A stretch of DNA of 64,000 bases from Acanthopleura granulata. Its lineage: Eukaryota > Mollusca > Polyplacophora > Chitonida > Chitonidae. The position numbers and the translations under genes are program-made. Below are positions 24,250 through 37,328 of the stretch, in pieces. Positions within the stretch are counted from its first letter, which is position 1; the number at the start of each line of letters is the position of its first letter. Under the pieces are notes generated by a model. The model searched no databases, had not been told where the DNA came from, and saw nothing but the letters and a program-made list of their open reading frames with translations. Where the stretch lies: the NCBI GenBank assembly GCA_016165875.1, contig JABBOT010000008.1, positions 900,347 to 964,346 of the forward strand. Direction: 5' to 3'.

Positions 24250-25240
24250 TATGGATTACTCTGTTGATATTGGGTCTGATGTTAAGTTAACACATGGGTC
24301 TTCTTCAGTTATTTATGGGATGTTGGGTCTCTTGTTAAATTACTTATGTGTTTAAGGTCATTTGTTAAGCTATTCTTCTGATATTGGGTCTATTGAGATT
24401 AGATTGTTCGGCAGTTGTTAGTTGGACTATTTCCTGGATGTTGGGTTTCCTTTTAGATTACCGATGTCTACAGGGTCATTTATTCTACGATTCATTGGAT
24501 ATTGGGTTTTTGTAAGATTACACTGTAAACTATCCAAGGCCCAACAAGTTAATGGGTGATTAAACTTTAAACAAGCGTGTTTAATAAATATACATATATA
24601 TTTAAGTATTACACATAAGTGTCTAAAACATGTTTATAGGCCTATACAAATATGCTATAATCTCCAAGTGTTTAATGTCTGATGTATATAAGTGTTTATA
24701 AATTAAACATCGAAATTTACAGTGTAGGTAATTGGTGTAGGTTCATTTGTTGCATTATTTCTATGGTGTAAAAAATTTTTTAAATTACATACATGGTATA
24801 TGTCAAATGCTGTATCCCTATTTTGATTTTAACGTTCTTGTTTGGTCTAGAAAGTTTTGTTGAATTATTCCTTGCGATGTTTGGTCTCGGGTTACTTTAA
24901 TTGCTTTGGGTGTGATTTAGGTTATTCCGTTGATATTGAGTTAAGTTAGTTCATAGGATAGCGATGTATTTTTTTATTACTTCTTAGGTATTGTTTCTAT
25001 ATATTGGGATTAGCTCATGTGTCTTCCATTTTCCTTGGGTTATTTCCCGGATGCTGGGTCTCCTTTAGGTTATTTCTGTAATTGCAAAGGTCAAGGGTCT
25101 CTTGTTGGATTATTCTTGGATGTTAGGTATCTTGTGAGATTAGACCTAGGGTCTTTGTTCACTTTGTTGGATTATTCCTTGAAGATCTTGTAAGGTTAGA
25201 TGATGAGCTGAAGTTCACTTATAGGATTATTCATTTAGTA
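24250..25240. repeat. Decayed flank of the 62-bp minisatellite
   Basis: Many loose copies of ggattattcctgga, tgttgggtctcttgt and gagattaggtaatgggtct, with irregular spacing. It appears to be an older part of the array at 25241-25736. Confidence 0.65.
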
Positions 25241-25736
25241 GTGAGTCTCTTATGAGCTTAGGCAATGGGCCTAGGTTCATTTCCTGGATTATTCATTTAG
25301 TAGTGAGTCTCTTGTGAGCCTAGGTAATGGGTCTAGGTTCATTTCCTGGATTATTCATTTAGTAGTGAGTCTCTTGTGAGCTTAGGTAATGGGCCTAAGT
25401 TCATTTCCTGGATTATTAATTTGGTGGTGAGTCTCTTGTGAGCTTAGGTAATGGACCTAGGTTCATTTCCTGGATTATTAAATTGGTGGTGAGTCTCTTG
25501 TGAGCTTAGGTAATGGGCCTAAGTTCATTTCCTGGATTATTTATTTGGTGGTGAGTCTCTTGTGAGCTTAGGTAATGGGCCTAGGTTCATTTCCTGGATT
25601 ATTAAATTGGTGGTGAGTCTCTTGTGAGCTTAGGTAATGGGCCTAAGTTCATTTCCTGGATTATTCATTTGGTGGTGAGTCTCTTGTGAGCTTAGGTAAT
25701 GGGTCTAGGTTGATTTCCTGGATTATTCATTCAGTT
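25241..25736. repeat. 62-bp minisatellite, 8 copies, in intron 5 of gene 1
   Basis: Copies start exactly every 62 bases at 25241, 25303, 25365, 25427, 25489, 25551, 25613 and 25675, each opening GTGAGTCTCTT. From the third copy on, variants with ctaagttc and ctaggttc alternate, and two of the latter share attaaattggtg, giving a 124-base higher-order unit. Looser copies continue to about 25910. Confidence 0.96.
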
Positions 25737-26543
25737 TTATGCTTCTTTTGATTTTAGTTCATGACTCTAGGGTGTTTTTTTGGGATATTCATGTGATATT
25801 AGGTCCATTGTGAGATTAGGTAATGTGTCTAAGTTCATCTGTAGGATTATTCCTGGGACATTATATCTCTTTTGAGGCTAGGCCATGGGTCGTGGTTCAT
25901 TTGTTGGGTTTTTTTATCCGAATGGAAACATATTGTATTATAGTAGGGTAGAAGGTACTTAACAATGGTCAAACTAAATATAAAGAGAGTTTTAACTGAC
26001 TGTGTTTTTTAAGCCCATGTTTGTATGGTGGAAAGGAATATATAGATTGTAATTATGGTTTTTAATGGATAAATATAAAATTGTGGTTTTCTTGTAAAGT
26101 AATGGTCAAAGTATACTGTAATATTTTGTGGAAGAAGCACAAATTTATCAGATATCAGCGGACACCCAAATCGATGACACTGGAGGATAGATGAAAGATA
26201 ATCTGAGTTAGAGTCTTAAGGTTTTTAATATTGGTGCTGATGTTCTAGTTCACGGAAAAATATATTGTATATGAAAGCACGTTTTCGGGGAAACAACAAC
26301 GGATAGTTTTAGGCGAGTTTGGAAGGTGACACGACAGCAACATAGAATGTTTACATATGATTGAGATGGAAAGATTAACAATGCTTACTACTGAGTCAGA
26401 TCAAGAGCAACTGTTACTGCACCTGTGTTACAAGCTTCATTTTTTGCGATATTATTCGTAGTTAAATGGTTGTATTATATAAATCAAACAGTGTGACCAA
26501 CAGGCTGCACTCTTTTTTATAAGGATTTCATTTTCATTTGCAG

Positions 26544-26711
26544 GTTCGAGAAGATTGGAAATACGTTGCCTTGGTTTTGGATAGGCTTCACCTGTACATA
26601 TTTTTGGCTGTTACCATTGGAGGAACGATGGGGATATTTTTGCAAGCCCCGCACATTTTTGAATTTGTGGATCAAGACAAGATATTGACAAATCTCGTGA
26701 CCCCGTCATAG
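26544..26711 (+). CDS. nAChR gene 1, last coding exon (pre-M4 helix, M4, C-terminus)
   Basis: Acceptor catttgcag| then 55 codons and TAG at 26709-26711. It begins [20 protein letters not shown], the end of the membrane-associated helix and the start of M4. It continues through M4 ([13 protein letters not shown]) to a short extracellular tail with EFVDQDK and the end VTPS. Entry phase 0 matches the exon 5 donor. The whole reading frame from exon 2 is 481 codons. With a leader of about 29 residues the protein is about 510, the usual size for a nicotinic subunit. Confidence 0.95.
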   Translation, partial: VREDWKYVALVLDRLHLYIFLAVTIGGTMGIFLQAPHIFEFVDQDKILTNLVTPS

Positions 26712-28640
26712 TCTACGTGGGACAAGAAAAGCCATCGAAAAAAGTCATCACACCACTGACCATATTTTTGGCTGTCGAAAATAGTACTGAGCTCTGTCAT
26801 CTCATCAGACTGGTAGCATTAGCCTATGCAGTAAAAAACGAGGAATCCAATAGTCCTGATAGTTATGCTCTTCTGTCCACTCATTTTGTAGATTTGGTTG
26901 ACGTTATACTGGAGAAGTTTGGTGGCAAAATCGGGCTAGTTAGATATGGGTACGTAGAAAGAAACGGGAACATAAATGGAGCCATCATAGATTTCATAGT
27001 CAGGTGTAAAACAAAGGACTGACCAGTAATACCATACATAGTCCTGAACGAGAAAACCTCAATGATGATCGTTGGCTGGAATTCAACATTACGTATTGCG
27101 ATTTTCAAATGATTTGCTGACACGTTCATTCACGTCTGGGCAGCGGTGTCCCTTTACATGGGGTTCCCGTTTTCTGTAATGTTCGAGGGCGCTGCCGTTG
27201 AACGGATTCATGGACAAAAAACAAACAAAGAGTCGTGATCAGAACATTGCTACACGGCTTTGACATCTGGCTTCAGGTTTTACCTGAGATTATGCTCTAT
27301 CTCGTGAGATCTCGTAGTCACGTGATGGTATCAGTATTTGCCTGCCATTGTAGAATAACTGTTATTGTTTTTCTACTACCTGTACATATGTACATACGGA
27401 AGTAACGGTTTGATGCAAATTTCCATCTGTCGTGATTTATTTACCAGGAGTCTGAACAACTCTTCTCCGGAATCTATTAAATTCGGGATTATGGTGGAAA
27501 TGTATATTTCCTCTTAGCAATAAGCACTGTACAGACCACGTTGCCGTGTGAACATATGTTTTGTGTCTGGAGACAGTTATTGCAGATTTGGATTAAGTTT
27601 AGCTATTTGTGTGTTTTTCTTTTCACATGTACTTTTTCAGCATTGGTTTATAAATTTGTATTGGAAATAATTTAATACTTTATCAACCGGACAAAGTGTG
27701 ATTTAGTTGATGTTCAAGTCTTTGTGCACATCGTTTTGATTTTTTTTTTATTACGAATCATTGAAGCAGAAGGTGTAATGAATGCTGGTGTACCTTTTGT
27801 CAACAATTTTCTTTCCCCTTTGATGTGACATACCAAGCGTTTCATTTGGGGGGAACTCATTTGTACATTGTTACTTGTGAAGTGTTTCTCATTGTATCAT
27901 TGTATCATCTTGGGAGATTTTGGATGAGGAATTCAGATCCTGTTTGCCAGACAGCTTGTTTCACGTTTGCTAATATATTTCTTTCAGAACAGGTATATAG
28001 GTGTATTGTCCATGTAGGGGAAGAATAATTGTGTATGTATCTAGACGGGTAAGGACCAAATGCTTCTTTTACCTCTGTGACCCGGTTCGAGTGACGTGAT
28101 AAGACTCGCGAAGACTCCTCTCTCTTAAACGTGTCTTCAGTTTTGAATAAGCGTTGTTGTTGAAATCTTGCATTCTTTACAGAGTGGAGTTGCTGACATT
28201 TTGTGTGATTTCTCTGTGAAAATACGAGAACACAGGGAGTAGTTTATTTAGCTGCAGTTTGCCCATCACAAACTGCAAGCTGTGACATTTAATCAGCTGT
28301 TTTGTTGGTATTTCAAGATCTTCAGTATATCATATATGTGTATATGGAAGAAGTGAGGCATTTCGCCCTTGGTTCAGAAGTATATAAAATATATCTTTAT
28401 AATGACTGATGAATCTATAAAGGAGCGGTGTTTCTGTAATGCGGGACATTTGTCTATATGTGGATGTTAGACATGAAACAGCCATCCTTTTGGAACAGCA
28501 TTGTACAAAGGCAGTTGAGATTTGTTATTTTGGATTATAATTATATCACTGATAAATCATTGCTGAATTTTATTGTGACCAGAAAGGGTAGTTACTGGCA
28601 TTATAAATAAAAGTGTAAAAATGTGAAACACCACTTGACA
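26712..28640 (+). other. Probable 3' UTR of nAChR gene 1
   Basis: AT-rich, non-repetitive DNA following the stop codon. The first AATAAA on the + strand after the stop is at 28606-28611, so a transcript ending near 28625-28640 would have a 3' UTR of about 1.9 kb. The region also contains a 101-codon frame at 26717-27022 that opens with GTG, in a different frame from the receptor. It is more likely non-coding. The 3' end is inferred only from the hexamer. Confidence 0.4.
28606..28611 (+). terminator. Candidate polyadenylation signal AATAAA
   Basis: First canonical hexamer downstream of the gene 1 stop codon, in the context ttataaataaaagtg. Use is not demonstrable from sequence. Confidence 0.35.
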
Positions 28641-28915
28641 CCACTTCGAAGGGAAAACTGACCATTTGTTCCAAAAAATATCTATCAAGCAGAAAACTAA
28701 ATTTGTTCCTAAAGTGGGGGCCATATTGTGTTCAGCATTTAAACACTTGATTTTACAGTGTGAAGAGAGTGGTTTTCTACCCGTAATGATTCACTGATTG
28801 GTAATCGTCGTTCCAAAGAAGATTTCACTAATATGACGATGGTTAGGTTTATTGATGGAAGCTAAGGGGACAAACACCACCCTTCGCCACCCACCTGACA
28901 AAGCTCTTGGCTAAA

Positions 28916-29558
28916 GCTACGTTCACACTAGGCACGGAAAACGTTCCGGGGCCGTAACGAATTCTGTTCCGATTTTGTTGCAAATGGGTACTGAAGTAAA
29001 AGGTAGAACCGTTCACATACTTCGGAGCTGAATTCGTCTCAGGCCACGGATTCGGACAGGTCAGGGCAGAGAAATGGAGACGGATTTTTACTATTGACCA
29101 ATCAACATCGTTCAACATGTTAGCATGGCGACAAGTACAGATGGCAATGAAATGATGATTCATGGAGTTGAAAGGAATAAATGGTGGTGCTATCTTAGAG
29201 ACAAAGGCCCTTTCCGAGGTTTATTAAAAAGTTGTGAGAATAAAGATGGATTTGTGGAGCGAAATCTTTCAGGGTGTCGTATTTTAGGACTGTAACTTGA
29301 TTATTGTGTTTGGTGGGCTAGCTTACTTTCTCTGACCACTGTATAAACTAGTCAGTGTGTTAATTGAGGTTAAAACATTTTTATGCAAGTCCCATTGCTA
29401 AACTAAGTGACTACCTCTTCATTAACGATACAAATTTACTTATAAATACTAATCCGTGCTCCGAACCTCACGGGTGTGAATGCAACGCTTCGAAAACGTT
29501 GTCGTTCAGAAGTGGAGTTCGGGCCTCGGAATGATTCCGTGCACAATGTGAACGTAGC
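28916..29558. mobile_element. Non-autonomous DNA transposon with 24-base TIRs (hAT-like?)
   Basis: Terminal inverted repeats gctacgttcacactaggcac (28916 on) and its counterpart ending ttccgtgcacaatgtgaacg tagc at 29558, 20 of 24 matching. Flanks ctaaa and ttaaa are similar but not a clean duplication. The interior of about 600 bases has no transposase-like frame. The family is uncertain; hAT is a guess from the ends. Confidence 0.6.
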
Positions 29559-32500
29559 TTAAAGCCTCTGCCTTGTAAGCGAGAGCGGAATTCGAACCAG
29601 AGACCTCATTAACAAGGGCCCGGTGCTGCATCAACTTTCTGAATCAGCGCAGGAAGCGAAAAGCAGACGAATCCACTCTGGCCAGGAAGACAAGCGATTT
29701 AAAAATGGTGGCTTGCGAAGTTCGGATGTTGTCTGTGCGAGTGCGTCGGTTACATATGTATTAATTTCGACGTTGTGTATTATTCCCACATAATGAAGTG
29801 ATATGAATTCAAAATCACTTTAAGATCATGGGACAGCTGTTTATTCGCAGAAAGTTTTGTTTTGACATTTTAAGGACAACGCAGGCTACAGGACCCAGTT
29901 ACAGGTTAGTGAATGTAACGATTCAGAGAGGTTAATGTGGAAGATAAGAACATGACCAACCGATATCAGAGTTAGATAGGTCCACTTGATGTGAAAGAAA
30001 CTAGTGTCTGATTGTGGCTAACTTTTGTATGTAAATCACAGACGCGTCAGATAAAAACTAAAGTATACCCAAGAACTTAGGGATACTTATAATCTCTTAT
30101 ACCAGTTTGGCAGCCAGAATTACGATTGTGAGACAACTCTTTAGAATGCAGCCAACATTATACAAATTTGGGACGGTTAATACTATATCATCCTGACATA
30201 GAAGGAAACCAGACACATTTAAGAATAGACCAGTAGAATCTAGTGTCTGGATTAAGAATCACATTAAAAAAATTGGCTCTAATGTGGAACCAGCAGAAGC
30301 TATTTCCACGGTTCAGTCGGTTGCGATAGGTATACTTAGTGATATAGGTGTGCGCGACTATATACCTTATGCCAAGAAAGTTTTGCATACAGGGCCACTG
30401 AGTTACAGTGTATTTTAGCAAATGTTTTCACACAAAATAGCAGGTCTTCCCAGACAAACAGTCGAATAGCTTCTTTCCATCTATATAATCCTTTCCCACC
30501 AACTATATAAACCTTAAAGCAGTTCTACCATAGTGCACTCTGAAGACATTCGAAACAAAGAGAAAGCTCTTAGTTACAGATCACGGGAAAGAAGACTTGT
30601 GACCGTACATGTAGATTCCGTATTGTAGATTAGGCCGTGGAGAAATTTTGCGAACTTTAGGAGAATAGCTTGGATGTAAGTCGTTCTAACGAGGAAACTT
30701 TCTAGCATTAGACGTCCAGATGCAAGAGCTGAGGTTGCTGGAGTCCTATAACAATGAGAGACGCTTTTTTCTTTTTGCCGGTCACACGCAGTGTATGCAC
30801 ATGCATCACTTTGTCACTCAGATCTGTGTAGTGAAGGATTAATCCTGGATTACGCTTATGCGGGTATTCAACTGGCTAAATTTTTCGTTTGGCTGTTTCA
30901 TGCGCTTCATTTATGAAAGGATCTTATCGTACGGCCTTGCAGTTAAGCTTTTCAGGTATTTGCCAAAAGATCAGTGATTACGGAAGAGTCACGGTGCTGA
31001 GCGCGCTGTTTTACCAATGCATGTGCTTTCCGGATTCTAACAACCTGTCAGTTAGTCATCCATGAAAACTCCAGCGAAAAACCTCGTGTTATCTAGCCTG
31101 GAGTTCAATCGTATACTCCTACATGTATATAACGGAACAAACCAAAAATTCCTGATATAACAACAGCAACATATACGTTACGCTACTAAACTGAACTGGC
31201 CTTCCACCGCTTTTGAGGGGTTGAGACGGCTACCCGTTCCCAGTGCAAAAAAAACATGTACGCGGAGATTCATGCCGTGACAGGAGAATGGTTTTGTAAA
31301 GCCAAGCCAGTCGAAGTTTTGCTAACTTTTATATGTGTATGTTGTTGATTTCGGAGGTTTTCAACAGTTCAAGTAGACAGTCTGCTTGAGGCATTTGTGG
31401 TTACGTGACACAAATGTGAGTCTGCGAGACAGACTATACGTTACACGAGTACATTGAGTCTCCTTACTATTTATGTGGTAAATTTGGCAACTTCAAATCC
31501 ACAATATATATTTCCAAACTTTCGCGTGGTGCCATGCCATACCACAGGGAGACAATCTGGTTGACTAAAGCGTGTAACTACACCAACTATGCACAGTGCG
31601 CCTCTGCAAATTTGTCACACGTGAAGAGTATTTATGGTATATACGCCGTGTGTATGCTTTGTACACAATTACATGCAGAGAGTACTCCTAACATTGTAGG
31701 GATTTAGTGACAAAGGGTATGATTCGTTTTTTGAACTTCGCGGATGACAAGGCTAGAGAGTGGGTGACAAGAAGCGACAGGATGTGACAGGAAATGGAAT
31801 TTCCTATAATATGTGGACATGCCAGATGTCATTATGGGAAATCATTTAGGTATAAAATATTTGCCAATATCTATAACTAAGCACCGTACTAATGGTTCGT
31901 TTCTTTGGGAAGAATAAAAGGCAACAAAACACCGCAGTTTAAATTATGCGGACATCCTATCGGTTGAAGAATGGACAGATGTTTCTTTTGTAGTGCATGT
32001 CGTGTAAGAGTAAACTAGGTTTCCTATACTGCAGAGAAATATAAGCCTAAATTTTTCCTCAATGCATTTTCATATTTATCGCTATACTTAATTTCGATAC
32101 AGTTTTTTGTGCTATAAGACTTGCTCAGTGTAAGTTAAGTATTTCAAGCAATCAAGAACCATCAACTGACGTCCATAAGCGAGAACCCTGCAAGTGGCCA
32201 TATTAGAAATGTGCACAAGTGTAACAAGTTATGTACTGGCCATACACCTAGAACTGCAAAGAATGTTTGAACGATGGAACTTCCTTTGTTACTTGCATGT
32301 TGAGATAGATACATCTTCTTGAGCAGCTGGTTATAATAATTACTTATAACAGATACCGGTTAAACTTAATACTGCTGTCCTCCTTGACCTTACTGTGCGG
32401 GTTTTATTGGACAGTTCACATAATATAACACATTTTGGTGCCTTTATGACATTTATAAGGGCCTTTGTCCACTAGACTTTGTGCGTATACAGACTACATG

Positions 32501-33736
32501 TCTGAACAGAGATTAATGGCTGAGTAAACTGATTGGCGTTACCCATAATGCCTCGGCAAACAAGCCGTTTCCTGAAAACGGCAACCATATGTCAGTGCGG
32601 CAACGGACAGAATCTTTTACCAATTTGTTTTTGTCAACGCTGAGTTGTTCTTGCATTCCATTTGTATTTAAACAAGGCAATTTTGAAAGGTCGTGCTCGG
32701 CTTCGGAGGAGTAAAGGAAATACATATTGGTTGTGCAGATGGATTAAAGAACCCAACTTGGAAAATGTTTTCCATTAGATGGGTCTTGCATAGAACATTT
32801 TTGTTAAGTTTCATTTCTGATATCTATAACTTCTAAGCATAAGGCAAATGTTTAGAAACATATTTACGCATATCTTAAATGTTAGAACCGTCCAGAAATT
32901 TCCAGCTTTGATCCCAGAATTCATTGGTAAATCGCAGACAAGCCAGACCAATGTAATATGGAAATCCAGCGATACTTCAGTGGTGTTTAATGACGTACTC
33001 AAAAATATGTCACTGAAAAGACGGCGGTCAGATTCAAGAACAGGGAAAATGGAGTGCTCAGAGTTGCAAAAGGACTAGATTTACAAATTTATAAAACCAT
33101 ATATACTTTAGAAAACTATTTGAACCTAACCAAACATATACCTTAGATACCTCTTCTTTCGTACAAAACCATGATCGCATTCAACAAAACCTGCTAAAAA
33201 ACGTTGAAAATTTATTGTGAAAAATGACCTTGATCAGTCAGACGACCATATTTGAGTTATTCTGACGCACATTATATTCCAGAAGATACAATTTGTGTAC
33301 GGAAATGTCTAATCTTTCATACCCTAAAGGGTCCTCTGATGTAACTTACTGATCACATTCCATAAACAGTCATTTACATCAGACAGATGTTAAATGAAAC
33401 AAAATTTGTTGAACACTGGATTTGTTTCGACATCTCATTTTTAAAATGCTTTTAAAACGAATTGCTCTACACAATTACTGGTCGCAGTAATGGTGGGCCG
33501 GGAATATAAATCTCATCCAATTCTGGTGGCCATATGGTACTAATACTTAGCAATCGGCAAATGAATACTTTGTACTGAAGTAATGGGGAATTTGAGTTCA
33601 TTCATAAATGTAATGATTTATAACAGATGGAACATCCTGGCAGTTCTTAGTGAATTTGTATTGAAGTTTTTTTTTTAAAATTGTACGTAGAATGCTTGCA
33701 GAATTGTATATGACACCCTCGTTCTGAAATAATGGC
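29559..33736. other. Intergenic DNA, no gene seen
   Basis: AT-rich DNA after the TIR element. A B-box-like ggttcgaattcc lies on the minus strand near 29590, with no tRNA fold recognised. Confidence 0.5.
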
Positions 33737-33744
33737 GACATATA

Positions 33745-34004
33745 TTTATTTGTTTGATTGGTGCTTTACGCCGCACTTAAGAATATTTCACTTCGGCCGC
33801 CAGCATTATGGTGGCAGGAAAACGGGCAGAACCCGGGGGAAACCCACGACCATCCACATGTTGCGGGCTGACCTTCCCACGTACGGCCGGAGAGGTAGCC
33901 AGCATGAGTTGGATTTAAACTCACAGCGACCGCATTGGTGGGAGGCTTCTGGGTCATTGCGCTGCGCTAGCGCGCTAACCGACTGAGCCATAGAGACCCT
34001 TGGT
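33745..34004 (-). mobile_element. Full-length tRNA-derived SINE with target-site duplication
   Basis: Read on the minus strand: tRNA-like head (tggctcagtcggttagcg as A box region, then the gcggtcgctgtgagtttaaa block), a central domain (gtgggtttcccccggg), the conserved gaatatttcactt-like domain read in reverse, ggcgtaaagcaccaatcaaa, and an (AAAT)-type tail. It is flanked by the 8-base repeat gacatata at 33737-33744 and 34005-34012. It resembles the Meta-SINE type of molluscs; that name is from memory and unverified. The intact duplication and length suggest the youngest copy here. Confidence 0.85.
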
Positions 34005-34012
34005 GACATATA

Positions 34013-37000
34013 ACATCATTTAATGTTTACACTGACGTATCCTCAAACTCAAAATTTGGGTAGTTCAGAACCATTTACCAGATGTGACGTTCACCGATTA
34101 ACATATTCCAGCCTTGTCGTTGAACGAAGAGATATGATATATGCTTGTGCGATGTGACATTCGATACGAGTGAAACTGACCGAAACTTTAAACGGTGTTT
34201 CCGTACGATTCTGTAAAACGTCCAAAATGTGAAATTGTATGCTGTAAATTGGTTATGTTTCTGCAAGCCGTTTTAGATTATCACATGTCTTACCATGAAA
34301 TCCTACCGATATAGTTTTTAAGATTTTGGAGATTTTTATTGAAAGTATACATCACTTATTAATCGGGTTGTCATGCAGGAAAAAAACAAAAGAAGTCGAA
34401 ACCGCTGGCCTGAGGATATGGTCAAAATATTTCCATTATGTAATAAAAGCAAAGTCCGGTTGATCAAAATCCCTCCTTCAGAACGCCATTTTTTTGTTAC
34501 TCGCCCCATTGATTTTTGCCCGGGACATAATGTCGGAAAAAGACGGAAAAAGTGAAAAAAGAGCGAAAATCAATTATCCCATTCGTCTCCCCTGGGCATT
34601 GGAAATGCTATTGCGTTTATCATTCTAACGTGTCCATTTTTCTGTCTGATTAAAGATAATTGAGGTCATTTCTTGTGCCGTCATACTTGACTGGCGGTAG
34701 AAGCACTCTACCAGAACGAACTAAAAGTGATTTAAGAAATAGTAAAACCTAAGTTCCCTCATGCACTGCTGTACGAATGTGAGCTTGTCTTTGTTTGAGA
34801 CAATGTCTCTAGATCTGTTCCGGATGTCTTGCAAGAGCTTTTGAGCAGTGCATTTAATTGTACAGGAAACTCTAATGGGGGTACCAATGTTATTACCTTA
34901 CTGCCTCTAAAAACTACATCTACAATAGCATGTTTTATGTATTGTATTCTTAGCTATTGAAATCATTGAAATTTCATGATTTTCATGATGTTTTGCGCTG
35001 ATACTTTATTATCGACGAGGAGGTAACAAGCATACAGGATATTTAATTAAGCATAATTGGGCAGTAGGTATTTTTGGTTTATTTCTATTATAAGCGCTTG
35101 ACATTTAATGTTCTGACATTACATTAAACAGTACACTTTCATGCGACGAAATACAAAGAATTGCCTAGAAAACGATGGCTGAAAGTATATAAAAATGTGT
35201 GGCGTTGTTCTTTATCTATTTTACTTTACAGAACCAAATAGTAACAAATTAACCCGTCTCAGTGCCATTACGCGTTCTTCTCGCTGCAGACAATAACAAT
35301 GCCATGCACGAGCAACGGACTAGAACACAATAACGCAACTTGTATAACTGACCAAAATATTACCAATAATTGCTTTACTAAATCTTCGAAGGGTTTCACC
35401 GTCTGTAGCTGTGGCTGTAGGCGTGCCATGTAGTGGCATTAACTATACCTTAGGTACTTTTGTTTATCGGCTTCATGGCTGTCTGTTTTTGTAAATCTGC
35501 TCCCCTTTCTGTATGTATAAAATTTGAATGCGACGTGACTGCACCAAAAGTCAATCAGACTTCAATCAATCATTTGAGAGCCATACGAATTATAACAAAG
35601 ATGACCATCAGTTCTAAACAATTCATGGTTTGCGATTCCGTCCAGACTACAGTCTTAATTGGTAGTTAGGCCTTCCAGTCAAATGGTGCTGGAATTTCTT
35701 TTGCATTTTCTTCCTAATTTTGCCAATTATTTTCAAACATATGTGGATACCATGACAGTTAGGCCGTGGGAGCCAGTCCAGTCGTTGGAGAACTTCGAGG
35801 AAAGAGGACGTCATTAAGTGACGTCCCGGGGACTAAGGCGCATTCTCGTTCGTCTCCGGCAATGGATTTCCCTGTCAGACGGGCGTCATGTCCTTATCGT
35901 TAGGCAAAACGTTCTTCTTTGTTAACGGATCGAACTCTGAAGAAACCTTTGGGGGATCACTCGTGCGATTTTCGCCCACCCGGTGGCGAATTTATCTCAA
36001 CCTCCATCGCAGGACCTTTGACAGCTTGTCGCACGTGGACCCTACAGATTTGACAGAATCGACTACTCTTCGTTACAAAGCTTAGCGACTATCCTATTTG
36101 CCTGCAGATATACAGAATCAGAGCTTTCCATGAAGATCAAATTTTGTCGTGTCAAACCACGATGGCTGTGTAAACGTTTACCGATACACGAGTACATCTC
36201 AAACGCAAAGGCGTTTGACATTTTGCCCAATTAGGTTTCAGCTCGGCAGGATTAGATGACGAGGAATCAGCCCCAAATAGTAGCGCCCTGCCTTCAGAAG
36301 TGGCGGTGAAGATTTGCCATAACAGGTGAAATGCCATACGAATGTGATGTTTTTTTTCTCGCCAACCTCTTCACAATGGGCGCAAGTCAGGTTCACGTGA
36401 TACTTTACGTCTCTTACTAAGGCAGTGATTTCTGCCAAGAGTTTAAAATGGCGTTTTGTGAAAGTAAAATTTCAATTTGTTAACGCCAAGTTTCCAGATT
36501 ATTTTGAAGATTAACCTAGAGATGACATAGAATAAAAAAAGTAGTTGGAAAAGGGTTCGCTTTACCTGTCTTGGAATGCCCGAGAGAGTAAAGGAGAGAA
36601 TGAATAGTTCAGAGTAAATTCGCGAAAAGCAAATAATCCGATAATTAAAACTTTAACACACGGTTGAAACATTGAAGTGTGGCAAACAAAAAGTGTTTAA
36701 GTCGCTTTAGAAATGATTTTTCCAACTATCACCCTGGTATACACCGTTATGGTTTACCTTTGGTACACCAATGTCTAGATTTAATTAAATGTATGCGACA
36801 CGATTGTTCTGTTTTATGTTGTAATGTTCAAAAAAATATTTTTCTTTCGCACAAATCGCTAAAAGTGGTCTGTTTTAAAATTGATATTATAGCAGTCTTT
36901 AGCAGTCTATTAAAGACACAATTAAGAATAAATATACAATAGTTTCCTTGTATAATTTACTATCTCTACTACATTCAAATATATTGCAGCTTTTTCTCTG

Positions 37001-37168
37001 GAAGTAAAATCAATACTGTGACATTATTGTAATTAAAACATATAATTTCAAGAGACTGAATACAGTATAAAATGCAATCAATTTAAGTGATTTGGGCTAC
37101 AAGATATAGAAACAAAGAACAAGCGCAAATGACAAAACAGGCATTTCGTTGTATATTTGAGCCTTTGT
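34013..37168. other. Intergenic DNA, no gene seen
   Basis: Short frames only; 35760-36090 is GC-richer with no recognised content. Confidence 0.5.
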
Positions 37169-37328
37169 GAAATCTACGACCATCCCCTGGTTGCTGACAG
37201 ACGTATTACCGGAGAGCTAGCCAGAGCTGGGCTTGAACTCACAACAACCGCATTGGTAAGAGGCCATGGGTTCATTGTGCTGCCCTAGTACACTAGCACA
37301 CGCTAGCCACGGTGTCAAGGAGGCTCCA
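37169..37328 (-). mobile_element. SINE tRNA-like 5' half
   Basis: Contains, as complement, tacgaccatcccctggttgc, ccggagagctagccag, gcttgaactcacaacaaccg, cattggtaagaggccatggg, and ctagcacacgctagccacgg. These are the head half of the window's SINE; the tail half is missing. Confidence 0.7.

Noticed and set aside
28849..29163. Minus-strand 104-codon frame
   Set aside because: Mostly inside the TIR element; no transposase similarity recognised.
29580..29610. tRNA gene on the minus strand
   Set aside because: A B-box-like ggttcgaattcc is present, but no cloverleaf or acceptor stem could be drawn; more likely a SINE head relic.
33732..34009. Three overlapping frames with Pro/Arg-rich protein
   Set aside because: They are translations of the SINE.
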